DNA from: DYEC01 sp034434695
Lineage (GTDB): Bacteria > Chloroflexota > Anaerolineae > Anaerolineales > Anaerolineaceae
NCBI GenBank assembly: GCA_034434695.1
Contig: DAOTYY010000016.1
Coordinates: 1 to 6,802, forward strand
Reading direction: 5' to 3'
Length of the DNA: 6,802 nt
Shown here piece after piece: positions 1 through 6,672 of the stretch. The position numbers and the translations under genes were made by a program. Below the pieces are notes generated by a model that ran no database searches, was not told where the DNA came from, and was given only the letters and a program-made list of their open reading frames with translations. How positions within the stretch are numbered: the stretch's first letter is position 1; each line of letters begins with the position of its first letter.

Positions 1-41
1 TGGCGCAGCTGCTCGGATAAGCATACAATTGGCTTGGGCAT
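1..41 (-). CDS. 5' end of an unidentified gene downstream of xylB (partial)
   Basis: Only the first 13 complete codons are present, reading MPKPIVCLSEQLR. The start is well supported: a GGAGG Shine-Dalgarno core (49-53) lies 7 nt upstream of the ATG. The gene begins 76 nt after the xylB stop on the same strand, so it may be the fifth gene of the operon or may be separately controlled through the hairpin at 37-100, which includes this start codon. A short hydrophobic strand right after the start (PIVCLS) would suit the first beta strand of a Rossmann-type enzyme such as a 2-hydroxyacid dehydrogenase, but 13 residues cannot identify a family. I do not recognise it. Confidence 0.6.
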   Translation of the reverse strand, partial: MPKPIVCLSEQLR

Positions 42-100
42 GGTTCAACCTCCAGGATTAGGTTCTCAGCAAACCTTATTATCCTCGGTTTGACCATGCC
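37..100 (-). promoter_or_regulatory. Composite hairpin enclosing the start and RBS of the downstream gene
   Basis: Four nested complementary segments are visible: 37-44 with 93-100 (8 bp), 47-50 with 87-90 (4 bp), 54-58 with 81-85 (5 bp) and 60-64 with 72-76 (5 bp). They close on a 7-nt loop at 65-71. That makes 22 base pairs in a 64-nt stretch. In the minus-strand transcript the start codon (41-39) lies in the outer stem. The GGAGG core lies partly in the second helix and partly in an internal loop. A competing 6-bp helix, 70-75 with 87-92, is also possible. No U-tract follows the stem, so it is not an intrinsic terminator. A translational control or mRNA-processing role is inferred. Confidence 0.55.
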
Positions 101-117
101 TTTCTATTCAAGTTCTG

Positions 118-1599
118 TTAAAGTGCAAAGATAGTGAGAGCTTTATATTCTTCGTATAGTTGCCGATAAATTCTCACCAGGTTTGACTGCGGTGTAACGT
201 GTTCCACCGGATGAACAACAGTTTGACAGCAAGATTGAACTGAGTCCCAGAAACCGCTACCAACACCTGCTAAAAGTGCTGCCCCATAAGCAGCACCTTC
301 CATCGTATTGACGGTAACCATCTCGGTATCCATCACATTCGCCAATATCTGACGCCACAGTGGGCTGCGCGCCCCACCACCAGAGATACGAACCTGACGG
401 ATTTCGGCTAATCCCGCCTGGCGCATCAGCTCCATACTATCTCGTAACCCAAATGCCACACCTTCCAACACCGCCCGTGTCATGTGTGCCTGTGTGTGAC
501 GAATGGTCATCCCCACAAATGCAGCGCGTGCCAGAGGATCCGGATGAGGAGTCCGCTCACCAGTCAAATAGGGCAAGAATAGCAAACCTTCACTCCCAGC
601 CGCAATTGTCTGCGCCGGCGCCAGCAATTCATCATATGTCACAGCGGGAGCGAGGGTATCCCGATACCACTTAAGCGCTCCGGCTGCAGAGAGCATCACC
701 CCCATCAGATGCCAGGTTTGTGGAACTGAATGACAAAATGCATGCAATCGCCCTTGTGGTTCTATCACAGGTGCGTCTGTACTGGCAAACACAACACCAG
801 ATGTGCCTAACGTAAGTGCAATTATGCCGGGCTCCACTGCCCCCACACCTACCGCCTGCGCCGCCTGGTCACCGCCGCCACCGACAACTGGTGTCCCAAC
901 CCTCAAACCCGTTGCTTCTGCAGCCAGTTTCGTAATTGCGCCGGTCACTTCTGTACCTTCAAACGTTTTCGGCAACCAGGTTTTAGGAATTTGCAATGTG
1001 TTTAGCACCTCATCAGACCAGTCGCGCAGCTTCAGGTCAAAAAGCAGCATCCCAGCACCATCTGCCTTATCCACTGCAAACTCGCCAGTTAGACAATAGC
1101 GAACATAATCTTTGGGCAAAAGAATATGCGCAATACGCTGATAAATCTGCGACTCATGCTTGCGCACCCACAAAATCTTGGGGGCAGTGAAACCGGTCAA
1201 TGCTCTGTTACCTGTGATAGCCAGCAGGTTCTGTTCTCCAACCAGCTCCGTGATCTCCGCACATTCTTCACCAGTACGCTGGTCATTCCACAAAATCGCC
1301 GGGCGCAGCACATTTCCGCGTTCATCCAAAAGCACCAGACCGTGCATTTGACCAGTTAACCCAACCGCAACAACATCTCCATCTCCCGCTTCAACACCGC
1401 CGCGCTCTAAAACGTTACGAACACTGATAATAGTGTTCTGCCACCAATGATGAGGATCCTGTTCCACCCACAATGGCTGCGGGGTCTGAAATTCCTGTTC
1501 TACAGAAGCCGATGCTTTGACCTGACCGCGTGTGTCAATCAGCAGCGCTTTGACCGCAGTAGTCGAAACGTCAATGCCCAGTAAATACTTCTCTTTCAT
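118..1599 (-). CDS. xylB: Xylulokinase
   Basis: Cytoplasmic FGGY-family sugar kinase that phosphorylates D-xylulose with ATP to D-xylulose 5-phosphate, the entry point to the pentose phosphate pathway. At 493 aa it has the usual family length (about 480-500). Domain I (about 1-250) starts with the phosphate-binding strand GIDVSTTAVK (8-17). It carries the xylulokinase substrate motif QMHG (84-87), then WNDQR (104-108), and ends with GGGGDQAA (240-247), where D244 is the expected catalytic base. Domain II (about 251-493) has the ATP-binding segments LGTSG (264-268) and SGGGARS (406-412), followed by GAAYGAALLA (435-444). The ATG lies 1 nt after the xylA stop with only a poor upstream ribosome binding site, so translation is probably coupled to xylA. 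The adjacent isomerase rules in xylulose over glycerol or gluconate as substrate. Confidence 0.96.
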   Translation of the reverse strand: MKEKYLLGIDVSTTAVKALLIDTRGQVKASASVEQEFQTPQPLWVEQDPHHWWQNTIISVRNVLERGGVEAGDGDVVAVGLTGQMHGLVLLDERGNVLRPAILWNDQRTGEECAEITELVGEQNLLAITGNRALTGFTAPKILWVRKHESQIYQRIAHILLPKDYVRYCLTGEFAVDKADGAGMLLFDLKLRDWSDEVLNTLQIPKTWLPKTFEGTEVTGAITKLAAEATGLRVGTPVVGGGGDQAAQAVGVGAVEPGIIALTLGTSGVVFASTDAPVIEPQGRLHAFCHSVPQTWHLMGVMLSAAGALKWYRDTLAPAVTYDELLAPAQTIAAGSEGLLFLPYLTGERTPHPDPLARAAFVGMTIRHTQAHMTRAVLEGVAFGLRDSMELMRQAGLAEIRQVRISGGGARSPLWRQILANVMDTEMVTVNTMEGAAYGAALLAGVGSGFWDSVQSCCQTVVHPVEHVTPQSNLVRIYRQLYEEYKALTIFAL

Positions 1600-1600
1600 C

Positions 1601-2770
1601 TCAACGAATTCCCAAAAGCATCTCGTTGGTCAATTGATCCAGTTTCTCATACTGCAATCCCCGGCTGGCAATTTTGTCCACGTCAAACTCCAGTGATTTG
1701 AGCCGCACGGCTTTTTTCCGGGAGTACTTGCCCATGTAAGGAAGCATACTTCCATCGTCTGCATTGATTTCTTGCAACAACCCCTGAATCTCTGGGTCTG
1801 CATTCCAACGTCGGGCTTTTTCCTTCAGGATTAAGTAAGTGCGCATACAACCACGCGCAAACTCTTTGACGCCCTCATAATCTTCAGTGCGATAAGCATG
1901 AGCATCAAAATGCCGGCTGCCTTCGCAGCCTACATCTTCCAAAAACTTGACCAAGAAAAACGCCTGCTTGAGATTCTGCGCACCAAAGCGCCAATCCTGG
2001 TCAAAGCGCACATAATTCTGATCGTTCAGATCAATATGGAATAACTTGCCGGCTTCCCATGCCTGTGCCACTGCATGCAGGAAATTCAAACCAGCCATAT
2101 GCTCATGTGCCACTTCTGGATTCACGCCCACCATCTCAGGATGATCTAACGTATTGATGAACGCCAGATATGCTCCTGTAGTTGGAAAATAAATGTCCCC
2201 ACGCGGTTCATTCGGCTTTGCTTCCAGCGCAAACTTGAACCCATACCCCTGGTCAAGGCTATATTCACAGAGAAAATTAATCGCCTCACGGTAACGTTTG
2301 ATTGCGTCTACTGGATTTTTAGCAGCATCGGTATCTACCCCTTCCCGTCCACCCCAGAATACGTACACCTTGGCGCCCAGTTCAGCACCCAAGTCCATCG
2401 CACGCATAGTCTTCTGAAGAGCAAAGGCACGTACCTTTGGATCATTGGATGTAAACGCCCCATCTTTAAAAATAGGATGACTGAACAAGTTTGTGGTCGC
2501 CATTGGGACAACAAGCCCTGTGTCCTTGAGAGCTTGCTTGAAGCGTTTCAAGATTGCTTCCCGTTCAGAGGCGCTGGCACCCAATGGGATTAAGTCATCA
2601 TCATGAAAATTAACCCCATAAGTGCCAACCTCTGCCAACAAATACACCAGTTCCCAGGGTTGCAATGCCTGACGCACCGGCACACCAAACGGATCTCGCC
2701 CCACACTGCCAACTGTCCACAAACCAAATGTAAAACGATGTTCCGGCTTGGGCTGATAATTGTCTTCCAC
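1601..2770 (-). CDS. xylA: Xylose isomerase, class I (GTG start)
   Basis: Interconverts D-xylose and D-xylulose in the cytoplasm using two divalent metals in a TIM barrel. With the GTG start the protein is 389 aa, typical of class I (actinobacterial/Thermus) enzymes rather than the roughly 440-aa class II. The family opening NYQPKPEHRFTFGLWTVG is at 4-21. Active-site residues fall in order: catalytic H56 and D59 in FHDDDLIP, the VFWGGREG signature, E183 and K185 in LEAKPNEP, E219 and H222 in NPEVAHEH, D247 in HIDLND, D257 and D259 in FDQD, and D289 in HFDAH. By recalled numbering these are the Streptomyces residues shifted by two. A longer frame opening with TTG at 2788 is unlikely because its codons 2-3 are the AGGAGG ribosome binding site itself. 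The gene starts 19 nt after the GH31 stop; xylB follows after 1 nt. Confidence 0.97.
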   Translation of the reverse strand: MEDNYQPKPEHRFTFGLWTVGSVGRDPFGVPVRQALQPWELVYLLAEVGTYGVNFHDDDLIPLGASASEREAILKRFKQALKDTGLVVPMATTNLFSHPIFKDGAFTSNDPKVRAFALQKTMRAMDLGAELGAKVYVFWGGREGVDTDAAKNPVDAIKRYREAINFLCEYSLDQGYGFKFALEAKPNEPRGDIYFPTTGAYLAFINTLDHPEMVGVNPEVAHEHMAGLNFLHAVAQAWEAGKLFHIDLNDQNYVRFDQDWRFGAQNLKQAFFLVKFLEDVGCEGSRHFDAHAYRTEDYEGVKEFARGCMRTYLILKEKARRWNADPEIQGLLQEINADDGSMLPYMGKYSRKKAVRLKSLEFDVDKIASRGLQYEKLDQLTNEMLLGIR

Positions 2771-2779
2771 CTTTTCCTG

Positions 2780-2785
2780 CCTCCT
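2780..2785 (-). promoter_or_regulatory. Ribosome binding site that fixes the xylA start
   Basis: A perfect AGGAGG on the minus strand lies 9 nt upstream of the GTG at 2770-2768, in the short gap after the GH31 stop codon. It decides between the GTG start and an in-frame TTG at 2788, which would place this site inside the coding sequence. It is the strongest ribosome binding site among the four complete genes, so XylA may be made at a high rate relative to its neighbours. Confidence 0.85.
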
Positions 2786-2789
2786 CAAT

Positions 2790-5261
2790 TTAATTCAAGA
2801 AAAGTTTGACCCGACTGCCTGTTTGACCATCAAAACAAACAAGACTTCCATTTTCAATCGGAACAATGGAAACCAATTTTTCGTTCACATTGCTCCTTCT
2901 AACGCCTATGCCATATATTGCCAACTCCACTTTGCCAACAGTTGGACTGATCTCAACGTCCAAAACATCACCTTGCTGATGATAATGTATATGAATTTGG
3001 GAGTGTTGCGAATCATAAATCACGAAACGGCTCTCCCCCATTGGCAAATACAATTCAACTGTCAATGGATCTAAAGGCTTCTCATCAACAAATTGCTGTA
3101 CGGGTCCTAACGGAATAATACTTCCTGCCCGAACCCACAAGGGTAACTGTTCCAAAGGCGCTTCAACCTTGAACCACTTATTCCCCTGTACAACTTGCTT
3201 GCTCCAATAATTCACCCATTGACCCTCCGGCAAATATACCATGCGTTCATTTGAGGGTGTCATCACTGGCGCTACAAGAAAAGAGTCACCAAAAAGATAC
3301 TCATCCTCAATATTAGCAACAATCGGATCATCCTGAAATTCCAGAACCAGTGCACGCAACATCGGCAGGCTCTGACGCACACTTTCCATTGCTTGAGAGT
3401 ATATGTAAGGAAGCAAACGATAACGAAGCTCCATGTACTGACGATAAATAGACTCGGCGCGCTCTCCATAGTACCATGGCTCGCGCGGTGGTTCACCATG
3501 CGCACGTGCATGGGACGTAAAAGCAGCTAACTGCACCCAGCGGCTATACAATTCTGGGGTCGGATTGCCAATAAAACCGCCAATGTCATGACTCCAGAAT
3601 ACAAATCCGCTCAGTCCTAAGCTTAAACCGGAACGCAACGTACAAGGCAAGTCGCGCCAGGTTGCACTACCATCTCCCGACCAGTGTAATGGATATCGTT
3701 GGCTACCTGCCCAAGCAGAGCGCGCCCAGATTAAAGCATTACCTTCTCCAAAGAATTCTTCACTGACATCAAAAACCATCTTGTTATAAAGCAAAGGATA
3801 TAAACAACGCATCGCTCGGCTTGGAAAACGATGATACACTCCATCTGGCGGCGCCCCTTCTCCAAAGTCTACTTTGATTGCAGAAACGCCTTTGCGAAAC
3901 AATTGGCGATATTTTTCCTGAAGAAATTCCACTACTTGTGGATTGCTTAAGTCCGGCATTCCGCAATCATCTTCATAGCCGGGACGATTATAGGGAACAC
4001 CCTGTTCACGCATAATCAGCCCCTGCATATCCTTCAGCTCTGAATATAGAGAATTGTTGGCTGGGATATTACAGGTCTGCCACAGACAAAGATGAAACCC
4101 CATCTCTTTTAGGCGCGCCGCCATACCCTTCGGATCCGGAAAACGCACCGGATCAAATTCTAAATCACAATTATTGACCACCTTAAACCAGCCGGTATCA
4201 ATGTGGATAACATCAGTAGGAATACGATGCTCACGTAATTCTCTAGCAGTTCGTTCCACCTCTTCTTGCGAAGTGTACGTAATTCGCGCCATCCAATGCC
4301 CGAAAGACCACTTTGGCGGCATTTTCGGTGCTCCAGTCACCTGAGTATACCGCTTCAAAATGTCCTTAAGTTTAGGACCATAAATGAAATACGTGTCTAA
4401 CAAACGAGCATAGTCAACAATTAAGGATAAAGCTACTGCTGAGAGATCCCCTATTCTCACAGTGACCGGATAAGACGTATTGATGAACATCCCGTAACCG
4501 CGCGTGCTCATGTAAAAAGGGATATTTTTATAAGCACCACTGCTGGTATTGTTATACACTTCCTCTGGCCATAAATGAATCTTTTGTCCCCGTTTATCTA
4601 AAGCGAGATAACGCTCCCCTAAACCGTAAATATGTTCATCGTGCTGCAGATCAAAAGAATTAAAAACCTGAACACGATCCTCGTCTCGACGCGCGATTCC
4701 CAAAGGATAAGCATAGCGGTGATAAAAATTCCATGTCGGGTCAAAGTTCACCACACGATTTGGCTTCACAATGGGCATCTCCAGACTACGCGTACAAAAC
4801 ACCTCTCTCCCTTCTAAAACTGCATCTGCTGGATATATTTTCATCTGCCAAGGTTTGCGCTTCAGCACCACCGTCAGACTGGATGTTTTAAGACTAATTT
4901 CATCTTCCGTTTCTTTTACTTCTACCCAAACAGGATCAAGGAATTCATTGACTACCATCGGAGTATTTTTTAGTCCCGGTATATCACAATCTGGCATTAA
5001 CTCGCCGACGCAAAAACGAATACGGACAATCTCTGGTGTACAAAAATCCAGTCGAATTATCCCAACTCCAGCTTCTTCGACCGGTAAATGCACGTCTTCA
5101 TAAAACGTGCCATAAGAAGGATATAAGCGTGGACGAAATCTCATCATCCGCACCTTGAAAACCGCCGCTTTTTCTGAAAATTCAAAATCAAGAATATCTT
5201 GAGCTAATTCGATGACGGTTGTTTCTTCTAAAAATTGCGGCGTTTCGTATGATTCTCGCAT
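2790..5261 (-). CDS. Glycoside hydrolase family 31, probable alpha-xylosidase (YicI-like)
   Basis: Retaining alpha-glycosidase that probably releases D-xylose from alpha-xylosides such as isoprimeverose or xyloglucan fragments. It is 823 aa, in the GH31 size range, with no signal peptide, so a cytoplasmic role is likely. An N-terminal beta-sandwich (about 1-315) includes YGLGER (212-217). The catalytic barrel (about 316-630) contains FGHWMAR (320-326), HIDTGW (353-358), the nucleophile D465 in KVDFGEG, WARSAWAG (512-519), the acid/base D530 in HWSGDGSATW, FWSHDIGGF (555-563) and HARAHGE (584-590). A C-terminal beta-sandwich follows. The start has a GGAAGGA ribosome binding site (5270-5276) 8 nt upstream, inside the end of the preceding gene, whose stop is 3 nt away. 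The xylAB context favours alpha-xylosidase over alpha-glucosidase. Two loops near the active site differ from the E. coli YicI sequence as I recall it, so the natural substrate is uncertain. Confidence 0.9.
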   Translation of the reverse strand: MRESYETPQFLEETTVIELAQDILDFEFSEKAAVFKVRMMRFRPRLYPSYGTFYEDVHLPVEEAGVGIIRLDFCTPEIVRIRFCVGELMPDCDIPGLKNTPMVVNEFLDPVWVEVKETEDEISLKTSSLTVVLKRKPWQMKIYPADAVLEGREVFCTRSLEMPIVKPNRVVNFDPTWNFYHRYAYPLGIARRDEDRVQVFNSFDLQHDEHIYGLGERYLALDKRGQKIHLWPEEVYNNTSSGAYKNIPFYMSTRGYGMFINTSYPVTVRIGDLSAVALSLIVDYARLLDTYFIYGPKLKDILKRYTQVTGAPKMPPKWSFGHWMARITYTSQEEVERTARELREHRIPTDVIHIDTGWFKVVNNCDLEFDPVRFPDPKGMAARLKEMGFHLCLWQTCNIPANNSLYSELKDMQGLIMREQGVPYNRPGYEDDCGMPDLSNPQVVEFLQEKYRQLFRKGVSAIKVDFGEGAPPDGVYHRFPSRAMRCLYPLLYNKMVFDVSEEFFGEGNALIWARSAWAGSQRYPLHWSGDGSATWRDLPCTLRSGLSLGLSGFVFWSHDIGGFIGNPTPELYSRWVQLAAFTSHARAHGEPPREPWYYGERAESIYRQYMELRYRLLPYIYSQAMESVRQSLPMLRALVLEFQDDPIVANIEDEYLFGDSFLVAPVMTPSNERMVYLPEGQWVNYWSKQVVQGNKWFKVEAPLEQLPLWVRAGSIIPLGPVQQFVDEKPLDPLTVELYLPMGESRFVIYDSQHSQIHIHYHQQGDVLDVEISPTVGKVELAIYGIGVRRSNVNEKLVSIVPIENGSLVCFDGQTGSRVKLFLN

Positions 5262-5264
5262 TGT

Positions 5265-6422
5265 TTACATCCTTCCTTTGGCAAATATTTCGTCCGCAGC
5301 TCGTGAAGCAAGATTTGCTCCATGACCCCAGACTGTTCGAACAAGCTGAGTGAAATAAAGATAATTCTGCAAAGGTACATCTGGCGGCACCAAATGATCA
5401 CAAAAACCAATAAACCCACCTTCTTCCACCAAGGGAAGCAGGCGGTAAACTTCTTGTTCGATTGCTGCAGGGCTTGAAGCCAGAATGCGCTTGCTGAATC
5501 CCCCCATCATTCGCAATTCTTTTCCGAACTGCTGGCGATAAAGCAGTGGATCACTCCCCCAAGTTCCAATTTCAACGGGCATTACACAATTGATCCCGAC
5601 TTCCAACCATAAAGGAATTAATTTTTCAATATTTCCATCACTGTCCACCCAGCGGACCCCCACCCCATACTGCTCGAGCAAGTCTATAATACGACGATAA
5701 TGAGGTGAAAGATATTTCTTAAAATGGCGCGGACTGATTAGTGGACCCGCATTGTAACACATATCCTCCCAAAAAGCACAAGCGTCTACTTTGGCACCCG
5801 CTTCCAATAATCGTTTTAAGGTTCCTAGAATACAATCAGCGACCGTCTCCACCATTTCTTCAAAAAAAGCTGGATCATCATAAAGCACCAGCGAGACAGC
5901 TTCAACACCCATCCAATCACGAATCCAGCCATATAATCCTCCCACCCAAGGAACTACCAATTCGCCATAATCTGGTTGTGCCCAGAGCATAACTTTTTGT
6001 GAAAGATCAGACGGCATTCGATCAGGGTGGTCCGGATCTAAACGCGGCTTGTAGTACTTCTGCCAGGACTCGCGATCCGTTAACAAATGTCCTAGGTGAG
6101 CTGGGATGGTGTCATGATACTTTTTTCGCAAAACGCGAACACCATCAGCTTGCTGGACAACTTCTTCTTCACCGCGATCTTCCAGCACAACCTCCTCGAA
6201 TGGAGGCACCAGACCCGCATTTGTTCCAGTAGCGTAAGTAGCATCACTGAGACAGAAATCAAACCCCCAGAAACGATGGATGTTCTTGCCATCATAACCA
6301 GCCGGTAAACCTTCCGACCGCCAACGTGCCAGGGTTTCATCCCAATACCCAAAATCAAACAAAGGGATACGATCAACTGGCTGATAGTGCATCACACGAC
6401 TGAAACGTTCTCTGGAATTCAT
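5265..6422 (-). CDS. Uroporphyrinogen decarboxylase / MtaA-superfamily protein of unknown function
   Basis: This 385-aa protein has the URO-D-like TIM-barrel fold. It shows the typical opening NSRERFSRVMHYQPVDRIPLF (in 2-22), an acidic FWEDMCYN segment (217-224), DSDGN (260-264) and the characteristic ending CDHLVPPDVPLQNYLYF (in 341-357). It is not a haem-pathway HemE: the N-terminal RQAGR-type substrate motif is missing. It is not a standard corrinoid methyltransferase of the MtaA type either, because the zinc motif HxCGN appears here as DSDGN, although C341 sits where the last zinc-ligand cysteine is expected. The start has GGAAG (6429-6433) 6 nt upstream. It is the first gene of the operon, 3 nt before the GH31 gene and directly behind the regulated promoter, so its role is probably tied to the imported xyloside. 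The actual reaction is unknown; demethylation or another C1/decarboxylation step on a sugar derivative is speculation. Confidence 0.85.
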   Translation of the reverse strand: MNSRERFSRVMHYQPVDRIPLFDFGYWDETLARWRSEGLPAGYDGKNIHRFWGFDFCLSDATYATGTNAGLVPPFEEVVLEDRGEEEVVQQADGVRVLRKKYHDTIPAHLGHLLTDRESWQKYYKPRLDPDHPDRMPSDLSQKVMLWAQPDYGELVVPWVGGLYGWIRDWMGVEAVSLVLYDDPAFFEEMVETVADCILGTLKRLLEAGAKVDACAFWEDMCYNAGPLISPRHFKKYLSPHYRRIIDLLEQYGVGVRWVDSDGNIEKLIPLWLEVGINCVMPVEIGTWGSDPLLYRQQFGKELRMMGGFSKRILASSPAAIEQEVYRLLPLVEEGGFIGFCDHLVPPDVPLQNYLYFTQLVRTVWGHGANLASRAADEIFAKGRM

Positions 6423-6442
6423 AAATCACTTCCAAAATGATT

Positions 6443-6456
6443 TGTGAACGTTATCA
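6443..6456. promoter_or_regulatory. Operator 1, LacI-family type, at the operon start point
   Basis: TGTGAACGTTATCA is an imperfect palindrome centred on CG (6449/6450), the usual layout of LacI-family operators and close to the Gram-positive cre consensus. It touches the last base of the operon promoter's -10 box and covers the predicted transcription start, so a bound repressor would block initiation. Eleven of its first twelve bases, and 13 of 14 overall, match operator 2. The regulator gene is not in the window. Confidence 0.8.
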
Positions 6457-6484
6457 TAATAACATAAGCATTTTGTGATGTCAA
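6456..6484 (-). promoter_or_regulatory. Sigma-70-type promoter of the xylose operon
   Basis: On the minus strand there is a consensus -35 TTGACA (6484-6479), a 17-nt spacer, and a -10 TATTAT (6461-6456). Transcription should start near 6449, giving a leader of roughly 27 nt with GGAAG before the first ATG at 6422. It is the only good minus-strand promoter seen ahead of the four genes. Operator 1 lies on its start site. Confidence 0.8.
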
Positions 6485-6503
6485 CTGTTTTTTTCTTACA
6501 CTT

Positions 6504-6545
6504 AAAAACGAAAACACCCTTATTAAGCAAAAATGCGTCGTTTTT
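6504..6545. repeat. Inverted repeat between the divergent promoters
   Basis: AAAAACGA at 6504-6511 and its exact complement TCGTTTTT at 6538-6545 are separated by 26 nt. The pair lies upstream of both -35 boxes. It could be two half-sites for a second regulator, or chance in an AT-rich region. There is no other evidence for a function. Confidence 0.3.
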
Positions 6546-6581
6546 CAACCATTTAATCCTGTCAAAACAAATAAATACCTG

Positions 6582-6610
6582 TTGACAAATTCAAATTAAT
6601 TTTGTATTAT
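6582..6610 (+). promoter_or_regulatory. Rightward sigma-70-type promoter
   Basis: TTGACA (6582-6587), a 17-nt spacer and TATTAT (6605-6610) form a promoter as strong as the operon promoter and with identical hexamers. The start should fall near 6617, followed at once by operator 2. No plus-strand reading frame or ribosome binding site follows within the window: an ATG at 6651 meets a stop after one codon. Transcription would run antisense into the transposase-like frame at 6673-6802. Confidence 0.75.
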
Positions 6611-6621
6611 TATAAAAGCGT

Positions 6622-6637
6622 ATGTGAACGTTAACAT
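6622..6637. promoter_or_regulatory. Operator 2, LacI-family type, downstream of the rightward promoter
   Basis: ATGTGAACGTTAACAT is palindromic in 14 of 16 positions around a central CG (6629/6630). It is the better of the two operators. It begins about 5 nt after the predicted start of the rightward promoter, where a bound repressor would block that transcript. Its centre is 180 bp from the centre of operator 1. Confidence 0.8.
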
Positions 6638-6672
6638 TTCAGTTTTTGTTATGCAGTAATTAAGAACTCACC

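Noticed and set aside
37..100. Intrinsic terminator after xylB
   Set aside because: The stem is strong but neither strand has a proper U-tract directly after it, and in the minus-strand transcript the stem runs into the next gene's coding sequence.
360..1359. Several overlapping plus-strand open frames opposite xylB
   Set aside because: They overlap one another and the clear xylB coding frame, have no recognisable domains or ribosome binding sites, and their proline/serine-rich products are typical antisense shadows.
2603..3074. Plus-strand frames opposite the start of xylA and the end of the GH31 gene
   Set aside because: No family resemblance and no ribosome binding site; both opposing genes are intact and conserved.
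5265..6422. Annotation of the first gene as hemE (haem biosynthesis)
   Set aside because: The N-terminal RQAGR-type substrate motif is absent and the gene lies in a sugar operon; only the fold is shared.
6471..6490. CRP-like site (TGTGA half-site) upstream of the operon
   Set aside because: Only one half-site is present; the matching TCACA at the required spacing is missing.
6560..6565. A second minus-strand -35 box (TTGACA)
   Set aside because: No acceptable -10 hexamer lies 16-18 nt downstream on that strand.
6651..6659. ATG CAG TAA as a leader or the remnant start of the rightward gene
   Set aside because: It encodes two residues and has no ribosome binding site; a chance start codon is more likely.
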